64,000 nt of DNA, taken from positions 74,218 to 138,217 of the forward strand of contig CAZPYJ010000008.1 of the NCBI GenBank assembly GCA_964590645.1, given 5' to 3'. The position numbers and the translations under genes are program-made. The stretch is from JAGNHN01 sp964590645 (lineage in GTDB: Bacteria; Bacteroidota; Bacteroidia; Bacteroidales; JAGNHN01). The notes below the pieces were generated by a model, which saw only the letters and a list, made by a program, of their open reading frames with translations, was not told where the DNA came from and did no database searches. Of the stretch, positions 17,151 through 26,200 are shown piece after piece. The first letter of the stretch is position 1; every line of letters begins with the position of its first letter.

Positions 17151-17727
17151 TTTGCTCTTTCTTATTGTCCTGATTTTCTTCCTGACAGCCTGCAGGGAGG
17201 AGCCCATCCCCAAACCCAGGGGCTACTTCCGAATCGCCCTGCCGGAGAAATCTTACCAATTATCCGACACCAGCTGGCCCTATCATTTTGCTTATCCGGA
17301 ATATGCCCGCTTTCTTCCAGACAGCCGGGAAGGATCCGAAGCTTATTGGGCCAATATTGAAGTTCCTGAATACAAGGCCAGCATTCACCTCAGTTATAAA
17401 AAGGTGGATGGCAATCTGGATCACTACACCGAGGATGCCCGCAGTCTGGCGATGAAGCATATTGCCAAATCTACTTCCATCAGAGAGATGCAGATCAGCA
17501 GGCCTGAAGCAGATGTTTATGGAATGGTTTATGATATCAGAGGAAGCGAGACCGCCTCGCCCTTTCAGTTTTATGTCACCGACAGCCTCAGGCACTTTTT
17601 GAGGGGAGCCTTGTATTTCAATCATCAGCCTAATAACGACAGCCTTGCCCCGGTCATCCGTTTTCTGGAGGAGGATATGTATCATTTACTGAGAACCCTG
17701 CACTGGGAGCATTCACCCCTGCCTTAA
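17137..17727 (+). CDS. gldD: gliding motility lipoprotein GldD
   Basis: 196-aa lipoprotein with a signal peptide ending in the lipobox FFLTAC (C19), then the GldD-specific region RGYFRIALPEKSYQLSD and IEVPEYKASIHLSYKKVDGNL. GldD is required for gliding and for T9SS function in Flavobacterium, with unclear molecular role. The ATG at 17137 overlaps the gldE stop, pointing to translational coupling. The 3' end overlaps the convergent DAHP synthase gene by 4 bp. Together with sprA in the same window this supports a T9SS-bearing, possibly gliding, cell. Confidence 0.95.
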   Translation: MRTTDLLFLIVLIFFLTACREEPIPKPRGYFRIALPEKSYQLSDTSWPYHFAYPEYARFLPDSREGSEAYWANIEVPEYKASIHLSYKKVDGNLDHYTEDARSLAMKHIAKSTSIREMQISRPEADVYGMVYDIRGSETASPFQFYVTDSLRHFLRGALYFNHQPNNDSLAPVIRFLEEDMYHLLRTLHWEHSPLP

Positions 17728-18827
17728 TCCGTCTCCTTTTCCCCTTGTTCCCCTTTGGCCTGAATGCGCAGGGCCTCTTTGTGTATTATTTGAAGCAGCG
17801 TCTTTACGAAATCTTTATTCAGGCCTGCCTTCTCTGCATTCCGGGTGCGGTCTTCCAGAATTTCAATCCAGCGCCTGAGTTGCAGAAGGCTTATTCCTTG
17901 TTCTTTTTTATACGCACCAATTTTCCCCACCACGGCCATTCTCCTTTGCAAAATCCTGATCATCTCGTGATCCAGCTGATCGATCTCCCGGCGCAGGGTC
18001 AGCATCCAGGCCATTGAATCATCCGGTGTTTGTGCACGGGGAATGCGAAGACTTTGCAGTATGGCTTCCAGCTCCTCCGGGAGAATTTGTTGCCCGGAAT
18101 CACTGAGCGCCTTAGCCGGATCGGGATGCACTTCAATCATCAGTCCATCCATTGCCAGGTCGAGTGCTTGCTGGGCAATCCCGGCTATCAGGGAAGGGTC
18201 ACCACTAATGTGGCTCGGATCGCAGATGATAGGGAGCTCGGGGCACTGCCTTTTCAGCTCGATGGGAATTTCCCACATAGGATCGTGGCGGTAAGGAGTA
18301 TGGACGTAGGGGTAGAATCCCCGGTGTATGGCTGCCAGCCTCTTCACCCCGGTCCGTTTGAGTCGCTCTAATGCCCCCAGCCACAAGGCTGGATCGGGAA
18401 TAAGCGGGTTTTTGACCATTACAGGGATATCTACTCCCCCTAATGCGCTGGCGATCTCCTCCATAGAGAAGGGATTTCCGGCAGTGCGTGCACCGATCCA
18501 GAGCACATCTATGCCGGCACGCAGGCTGGCTTCAATATGGCGCGGAGAAGCCACTTCAACGGCTACTGGCAAACCAGTCTCAAGCTTGACCTCCTTCAGC
18601 CATTCCAGGGCGATATCTCCCACTCCCTGAAAGCTGCCCGGACGAGTCCGGGGTTTCCATACTCCGGCCCTGAAGAACCCAAGCTGTGGTATCTGACACA
18701 GCGCCCGGGCTACTGCCATCAATTGTTCAGGCGACTCTGCAGCACAGGGCCCTGCTATCACTAAAGGCTGAGGGCCCTGAGGCAGCCACTGTTGCAGATC
18801 CCTGCTAAACTCACCAGGACAAATCAT
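17724..18827 (-). CDS. bifunctional DAHP synthase / chorismate mutase (type II)
   Basis: 367-aa fusion: an N-terminal 3-deoxy-7-phosphoheptulonate synthase domain (VIAGPCAAES, then KPRTRPGSFQG, ICDPSHISG, IEVHPDP; about residues 10-255) and a C-terminal AroQ chorismate mutase domain (REIDQLDHEMIRILQRRM ... GAYKK; about 280-365). This pairing gives feedback control of aromatic amino acid synthesis and is usual in Bacteroidota. Catalytic Arg, Lys and His positions of the synthase look intact. The -7 box TAATTTTG ends 5 bp before the ATG, so the transcript may be leaderless. Confidence 0.95.
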   Translation of the reverse strand: MICPGEFSRDLQQWLPQGPQPLVIAGPCAAESPEQLMAVARALCQIPQLGFFRAGVWKPRTRPGSFQGVGDIALEWLKEVKLETGLPVAVEVASPRHIEASLRAGIDVLWIGARTAGNPFSMEEIASALGGVDIPVMVKNPLIPDPALWLGALERLKRTGVKRLAAIHRGFYPYVHTPYRHDPMWEIPIELKRQCPELPIICDPSHISGDPSLIAGIAQQALDLAMDGLMIEVHPDPAKALSDSGQQILPEELEAILQSLRIPRAQTPDDSMAWMLTLRREIDQLDHEMIRILQRRMAVVGKIGAYKKEQGISLLQLRRWIEILEDRTRNAEKAGLNKDFVKTLLQIIHKEALRIQAKGEQGEKETD

Positions 18828-18831
18828 ACTG

Positions 18832-18839
18832 CAAAATTA
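18832..18839 (-). promoter_or_regulatory. -7 box for the DAHP synthase gene
   Basis: TAATTTTG on the minus strand, only 4 bp from the ATG. If used, transcription would start at or next to the start codon. Confidence 0.5.
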
Positions 18840-18864
18840 CACCCTTCTTACGGGCTGGAGGGGT

Positions 18865-18892
18865 AAAAAAAACCCGGTCGGCTGACCGGGTT
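18865..18892 (-). terminator. terminator of tonB
   Basis: Perfect 9-bp stem (AACCCGGTC / GACCGGGTT) with a 4-nt loop. On the minus strand it is followed by a run of T (A run 18865-18870 on plus). It lies 8 bp after the tonB stop. Confidence 0.9.
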
Positions 18893-18899
18893 AAATATC

Positions 18900-19580
18900 T
18901 TATCCCTGGAGGGTAAACTTGATGGGCATATTGAACTGTACCCTCACAGGTTTTCCCCTCTGCTTGCCGGGGTTCCAGCGAGGCATCGCTTTAATCACAC
19001 GAATAGCTTCTTCATCACATCCACCGCCAATCCCTCTCAGGATACGAACGTCGGTCACCCTGCCGTCTTTTTCAACCACGAAAGTGACATACACGGTTCC
19101 CTGTATGCCGCTTTCACGGGCCATTTGAGGATAGCGTATATTTTCCTGCAGGAAGCGAATGCGGGCGATATCGCCACCCGGGAAACCGGGAGATTCTTCG
19201 ACTACCGTGAAGATTTCCGCTTCCCCGCTTTCTTCCTCATCCATTTCGATGGGGATATACGCTTCTATTTCCGTCATCTCGTCTGCCTCTGCATCAATCT
19301 CGATATCCAGATCTACCTCAATATCATCTTCCACAATATTCAGGATGGTCGTTTGAGGCGGCGGCTTTGGCGGAGGGGGCTTCACTTCCTGTTTCGTATT
19401 CAGGATCACTTCTTCCATCACATCCACATCCTCACGCTCACCCAGATCGAGCAGGGTACGGTCGTAGGACTTCCATTCGAATGCCAGCAAAACGGCTGCA
19501 AGCGTAAAAACAAGGCCCAACTGGAGGAAGATGGTGCGTTTGCTTTCCAGGTCTGTTTTGGGTGTTTTTCTTCTGTCCAT
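18900..19580 (-). CDS. tonB: energy transducer TonB
   Basis: 226-aa protein with a cytoplasmic basic N-terminus, one membrane helix (about residues 17-36, FLQLGLVFTLAAVLLAFEW), a short proline stretch (KPPPPKPPPQ), a long acidic spacer (about residues 80-135) and the C-terminal TonB domain (YPQMARESGIQGTVYVTF ... AIRVIKAMPRWNPGKQRG). It passes proton-motive energy to outer-membrane receptors. Proteobacterial TonB spacers are Pro/Lys rich; this one is mostly Asp/Glu, as in many Bacteroidota. It is alone, not in the ExbB/ExbD operon at the left edge, with a clear terminator. Confidence 0.95.
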   Translation of the reverse strand: MDRRKTPKTDLESKRTIFLQLGLVFTLAAVLLAFEWKSYDRTLLDLGEREDVDVMEEVILNTKQEVKPPPPKPPPQTTILNIVEDDIEVDLDIEIDAEADEMTEIEAYIPIEMDEEESGEAEIFTVVEESPGFPGGDIARIRFLQENIRYPQMARESGIQGTVYVTFVVEKDGRVTDVRILRGIGGGCDEEAIRVIKAMPRWNPGKQRGKPVRVQFNMPIKFTLQG

Positions 19581-19734
19581 TGTATTTTAATTGAGCAATT
19601 ACTCTATCGGTTAAAAGCCGCTAAATTACTGATCCTGCTGATGAAAGTCAAACCCTGAGACAGACAAAGGGCATCCCTTCCAAGTTTAAGCCACAGAGTT
19701 CCATTCTATTTGCCCTGCGGGCTCAGGCCAGCTC

Positions 19735-20115
19735 TCAGGCGTTTAGAAGTTCCTTGTACTGTTCAGCCGTAAGCAAGGCTTCCACCTCAGCGGGATCATT
19801 CAGTTTAAGTTTGATAATCCAGCCATCTCCATAAGGGTCTTTGTTTACCAGCTCAGGCTCCGACTCCAGCCGTGCATTAAATTCGGTGATCTCACCACCC
19901 ACCGGCATATACATATCCGAAACCGTCTTCACGGCCTCGATGGTGCCAAAAGCTTCTTCCTTATCCAGGCTTTCTCCTTCTGTCTCTACTTCAATAAAGA
20001 CGATATCTCCCAGTTCGCCCTGGGCAAAATCAGTGATGCCGATTACTGCGTGATCCCCTTCCAATCGCAGCCACTCGTGATCCTTAGTATAACGAAGGTC
20101 GTCAAGGATTTTCAT
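19735..20115 (-). CDS. gcvH: glycine cleavage system H protein
   Basis: 126-aa lipoyl carrier of the glycine cleavage complex. The lipoylation lysine is K63 in IEAVKTVSD, and the opening YTKDHEWLRLEGDHAVIGIT and closing DGWIIKLK are standard. The frame is open further upstream to 20208, but the ATG at 20115 gives the normal length; a TATATTTG box lies at 20177-20184. It is next to sprA, a conserved neighbour pair in Bacteroidota. The complex partners (GcvT, GcvP) are not in the window. Confidence 0.96.
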   Translation of the reverse strand: MKILDDLRYTKDHEWLRLEGDHAVIGITDFAQGELGDIVFIEVETEGESLDKEEAFGTIEAVKTVSDMYMPVGGEITEFNARLESEPELVNKDPYGDGWIIKLKLNDPAEVEALLTAEQYKELLNA

Positions 20116-20176
20116 AATAGATAATGGTTTGGGTTTGTGTGCTCTTTTTCTGTTCGGCTGATCATTTACCGCGCTA

Positions 20177-20184
20177 CAAATATA
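20177..20184 (-). promoter_or_regulatory. -7 box for gcvH
   Basis: TATATTTG on the minus strand, with a leader of about 55 nt to the gcvH ATG. Confidence 0.55.
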
Positions 20185-20240
20185 GGATTCTATCCGACAC
20201 TTTCGCACTGACCGGGTGTAAATCAGGAAAAACTGATTTT

Positions 20241-23200
20241 CTATTGCGCCAGGGTAAACCGCAGGCTGATCCCCGCATTGGTAGTACTGTTCGGGAATTG
20301 AGAGGAGATAAAAGGATTCAGGATATTCTGCTCATAGAACACCTTGAACTCAACCCGGTCATTAATCCGGTAATCTGCGGAGGTATTGATGGTGATGTTT
20401 CTTTGTCCGGCCGAAACCTGTTGCAGGTCTTCATCAATCCGTCGAAGTACGGTTTTGTTGTTGCGGATGGTCAGGTCCATTTTCACGTTCAGGTCACTCT
20501 TCAGCCTCGACTTATTGCCACCTCCTCCCATCGACCGGACGGTAAACTGCACATCGTTAAAGCGATAACCCATACTGATGACGATCTCATTGCTGGTGAC
20601 TTCGGTTAGCTGGTTGTTCACAAAGCTCAGAGAAAGGTTGCGGGACTTTTTCAGTTCGATACGCGAAAGGAGGCTGTTATGCCATTGCATATCGAAATTG
20701 ATCAGCGGGGCAAATTGTTCGGTGATGCTGATCTGGCCGAATTCATATTGTGAGATAAAGTTGTTAATGGCATTGAAGGCAGCAGGGGCGCCATTTTCTT
20801 CATTAAAAAGGATGTTGGTCTGGAAGGATCCGATATTAAAGCTGGACCGGTAGGAGTGTGAGATATTGAGGGATTTCAGGAAGCGGCCGAAGAACTCAAT
20901 CCTGGAAAGTCCATTGTAGGTGATGCGCCAGTTGGGCAAGGGAATCTTGGGAAAGATGTCCAGGCTGACATTATCCGGAGAGGAGCCGGAATACGCAGCG
21001 ATGAAGGCTGGCACCAATACTTCCTGACTGGTCGGGCCATAGCCCATCGGGAAGCCTGTTGAATCGACCACCTGTCCGTTCCAGTTGGGATTTTCCCCTG
21101 CGAGCCGGAAGGCGATATCCCTTCTGTACTCCTTCATTTTATCAAAATTGGCCGATCGATGGTCATCCCCTTGTTTTTCCCAGGCGGTGTTCCAGGTGAA
21201 GAAGGAGATGCTGAAGTTTCCTGATGTCTGAGGCGCACTCGAAGTAAACTCGCCATTGGCATTGGCCGTGAAATATTCCTGATGATTTTCGGCATAAGTA
21301 CGGTTGGCGGTCAATTCAATGCGCAGATCTCGCAAGGGTTCGATGGTAGAGCGGGCATTGATGGTTCGGTTGATTTTGGTCAGGTAAGCCGTATTCAGGA
21401 GGGTATCCTGGGACAGCCACCCGTTCTCTACAGCCCTCTGCCTTATATCTGCCTGGCTACCAAAGATAAAGCCCATACCGGGGGCATTCATTGCCCAATT
21501 GTTTCCCAGGGCATTGGGTTCCGGCATAAAGCCGGGAAGCAGAGTTCCTGAGCCTTCCATATAGGAAATGGAGGCATTCTTGATCCCGGTAATCATCCCG
21601 ATCAGGCCCTTTCCGATCTCGGCAGCGATGTTGGGCCTGGGCTTTTCTTCCTCCTCCTCCTCATCCTGTCCATCTTCCCCTCCTTCGTTTTTATCACCGC
21701 CCGGACGCCGTCCATCCGGATCAGGACGCCGCTGAGGCTGTGACTTGGTGCCCAGTTTCTTTAAAAAAGGAACCTTATTGTAGAGGGTTTGCATATTCAG
21801 ATTGATATTGGCCTGGCGGTTTACGGAATTCTCAATGGTGTTCCCCATAATATCCTGCACCGAGCGGGCTGAAGCAGTCCAGCGGAAATCCGCATCATAA
21901 CGAATATTGGCATTCACGAAGTTGAGCAGGGGCAGCTTATTGATGGGAAGGTTGTAGTTCACCTGCAGGTTCTGATTGTAGTTCTGCATTGAACCTCCCC
22001 GCATAATCTCCTGCCAGATCGTGTCTTTCTTCAACTCATAATCCGGTTCCGACTTATCGATGCGCCCGGGCGGCTCATCAATGTATGCATTGGCATTGGC
22101 CCTGAAGTCGAGGCGAAGAGATTGAGTGAGGTCATATTTTACATCATAGATGCGCTTCCACTCAAATTTCTTCAGGTAGGTAGGTTCAAGGATAACTTTT
22201 GCCTGACTTTTGTTCCGAAGCAGTTTCTCGGAATACTCCCGGTTGATATCGGTACGGAAGGAGATCAGCTTGGGCGCATAGAAGAAGTTGAAGTCGCGGA
22301 TGATTCGAAGCGCCTGCCCCCGTCCGAGGAATTTGGCCTTATTGAAAGGACGTATGTTTTTGGGATTATTGGTGAAATTGTATCCTATGCCTCCGCGATG
22401 GATCTCCTTAAGGTTGTATTCTATATCCACATTACGGTGAAATAGTTCTGAATAGGCATAGGTAACATCAAAATTCTCGATATCGTAGATCCGGTTCTTA
22501 CTGCCGGCTCCCACCTGTTCGCGGCGGACATTGATAAAGTTGAGGTTTTTTCGACGGGTGAAGTCCTGGGTCATCGCCCGGATCGAATCTCTGTCGGCTT
22601 TGTTGTCATAGCTCTCGCGCAAATCCTCCTTCAGCCGGATATCGGGTTCAAGGGGGTTGAACTCAGGGCTGATATGGGTTTCAGAATAATCGAAGTGCAT
22701 TGGAATGCGCAAGCCGAAGCTTTCCGGGAAGAATTTCCCCAGCTCCAGGTTGGTAGCCAGGTCAAACTGTGTGGTGGTTTCTTTGGCTCTTTCATTCACC
22801 TTCTTCTCAATGGAACCCCAGCCCGGCGTGGTGTGCAAGCCGCTGAATACGAAGTTACCCAGGTCGGCGAGCATCGTATTCACCCGGGCAGTGGCGGCCC
22901 ATCCTGAAGATTCATCAAAATCGGTCAGGCGGAGTTCATTGACCCAGATGTGGGCACACTTGGCCAATCCATCATCATAAAAGGTGGAGAACTGGGTTCG
23001 CTTTGGATTGCGCACACCAATCATAATCGCCCTCACATCACTCAGAGTCGGAGATCCCACGATGGTGATAGTGCGGTTTCCATCCTTCGTCTGGAAAGGG
23101 GTAGACAAGGTCATCACGGAATTGGGTTCCCTCAGGGCTGTGTTTCGGCTGCGCTTGGCATCCACCAACTTCTCCAGCTGAAGATCCATATTGTTTTCCG

Positions 23201-26200
23201 CCGGCCAGATCTCATTCTCATCCTTGCTGTACCAGGGGGTAAACTTCAAAGGGATTTCATATTCGTAATAGTTCTGATCAAAATCCGAACCCAGCCTGAT
23301 GAATACACTCAACTCGCCGTCTTCATATTTGGTGGAATTGTCATCGTACAATCCGCCGGGAGATTTTTCAGCGTGGATGTACATTTTCAGCCTTTTGTAC
23401 TGGCGGAAATCAAAATCAGCGGTCTTATAGCCGGCCCGGGCGTCTCCATCCTGCAGGTCGCATACACTCAGCACCATCGCCTGTTCATTCAGTCGCTGCA
23501 AATTGGTGGTTCCGATATTGATCTCTCTTTCTATCTCGGGAGGCAATACATAAGGGATGGGAATACGCTCCCCATTCTCTTCGATGCTCACCGTTGAAAT
23601 ATCAAAGGCAGTAGCGGAGTGATTATCATTGGGAATGTATTCACCGGGTGAAAGAAGGTCGTATTCATATCGTCTCCATTCCCCCCTGACCAGTTCGAAA
23701 GTGGCAAAGCGACAGACGATGGCTTGCTCAAAGCCACGGAAAAACATACGCATAAATCGGATCGACTTGAAGTCCTGGATATTCCCAACAATCTGATCCG
23801 GGCTTCTTACCGGGATTTTGAACTGATACCATTTTACCGTTCCGCTTTTGCCGTTGGCCAGGGGAATATCTCGGGCGGTGAATACATCCGCGATATGGTT
23901 CTTTCCCACTTCCATCTTATCCGGACTGAGTTCAATGACATACTGGAAATACTGTTCATCCTCACTCAGGGTATTGTCGCGGTTAATGTCTTCCGCATTG
24001 GGGAGGGTGGTCGCAGAGGTAGGGTAATTTTCCTGGTTCTGGGCGTCGGAAGGAGAGTTACCGTCAGGACCGTTGAAGCGTTTATACCGCTCCAGGATAC
24101 TGCTGTAGCGGTCATCGTTATCGAAGTCGGTTCCGCGGAAGTAATGGTAGTTGTCTCCCGACGGATCTTCCAGTGCTTTCTGATATGCTTCGGAATTGGC
24201 GCCATAGGCGTTCAGAATCCGATCCAGATAGGTCTCGGAAAAGAAATCACGTTCATCCAAATCCCGTAATCCGTCATAACCCACATCCTGAAATTCCCGG
24301 GCTTCCGGATTGTTATCAAAAGCATTCACTATTGCCGTGAGGGTGGGCACACGGCCCCAGATTGTCGTATCCACATTCTCCACTAATTCGGAGGTAGGAA
24401 GTCCGTTCTCGAATGATTTGCGCCCATCCCGCAGGATGTCTTCCGATATATCGCCCAGATTGAAGAAAAGCTGTCCTCCGGAATGGTTTGAATCACTGTG
24501 GAAGGGATCCATCATCCAGAACTCTATATATTCCACATTGGTGGCTTCAAAGTCGGTTACATCCATCTTCCGCATAATCCCGCCCCAACGGGTTTCGGGT
24601 GCCTTCAGCAGCCCCTTTTCATCCATTCCCTCAGATAAACCGGGTATGCGCTCCGTATCATAATTGTAGGGTCCTCTTTCTTCGGGATAATAAGCCAGGT
24701 TGAAGACCGCCAGATTCATCGGCTGGTTGTTGACCGATTCTTTATTGGGGAAGACTTCATTTTCAAACACATTTCGCACATTATGCCTGGAAATCTCATC
24801 GTCCGAAATATTGGGGGGTTTAAGGCTTCCCCTTCTGTCATAAAAAAGCGGATCGATGATGTACCAGGAGAGCAGGGCCCGGTTATACCCGTATTCCAGA
24901 CCGGTAAACGGGGCTGCTTCAGGGAAGTAGGTGTTCTCCTGCCCCTGTGGTGTACTGGCCAGGAACCAGTATCCCATATTTTTTAGATCATAGGTGGATT
25001 TGGCTCCTTCAAAATCATCGATGTAGGAGGTCCCTTCCTTGCCGATGGCCCTGGAGTGCCCGGGGATGAAGTGGGCAAATTCTCCTTCCATACTCACCCT
25101 GGAAGGCACTTTGCTGCTGTAGAAAGGCAGCTTGTCCAACATCTTGGTAATGAAGCGCGACTGGGTCTGATAGCTGAAGTCCATTCCCCAGATCGTATTG
25201 CTGATGGGTTCATCGCCGAAGTTGATCTTCTGAGTAAGGGGGCGTTCGGTCAGATTCAGGATGGTGGCTCCTACCCTGAGGTCGTCTCTGAAATGGTAGT
25301 CAAAATGGGTCCCTATTAATGTTTTGGTCTGGATATTGAACAGGGAGTTGCTTTCCAGGGAGATATTGATCGGGGTACCTGAATTCAGGATTCCTTCATT
25401 GATGATGCGCACCCTTCCAAGGGTATAATCTACAGTATAATCCACATTCTCTGTCAGGGGAATCCCTCCTGAGGTAACCTTCACAGAACCCTGGGGGACG
25501 TTGAGTGCGTTGAGAGATATCTCGGAGCCGGACGAGGATTTATAAAAGCCTTCGATCAGGTATTTGTTTTTTGACGGGAATTGCCGGGCTCCGGTTTTCG
25601 TCATAGTGTACAGGGAGTCGAAAGCATATTTATCTGCCAGGGCATCATCCTGCAATTTTTCGCGGATCCAGCTTCCGAAGGGTTCCAGCACGGGAAAGTA
25701 GATACGGCCATTGGCGCTGTTGATCGTCCCTCCGCTGGTAGCGGCATTGTCGAGAAAATCGAAGATTCCGTCGTGGGGCGGATTCAGGTTCTGGTCGAGG
25801 CGATCCAGATTCATCAATCGGATCAGGGGCACCCCTTCCACCCCTTCCGGACCTTCGGTAAGGTAGCCGGTGGGAACCCCGTTCTCATTTCCGGAGTACA
25901 GCACATTCAGGACAAAATCCTCCCTGTTTACCTGAAAAGCGCCGATGGAGTACACGTTCTTCATCATCAGATCCCACATCGGCACTTTGGTATTCAGGGT
26001 GGTGGATTTCAGCATCTTCACCACCAGGGTATTGGGGCTGGCAATTCCTTCATCTGAAAATTCTCCCACCTGATAAACCGAATCCCTTCCGATGACGGTG
26101 TATTGGAAGGCCACTGCCAGGATTTGATCTGGACTGAGTGCGGTATTCAGGGAGATAAAGCCCATTTTACTGTTGTAAGTATACTCAGAGGGATTCAGCT

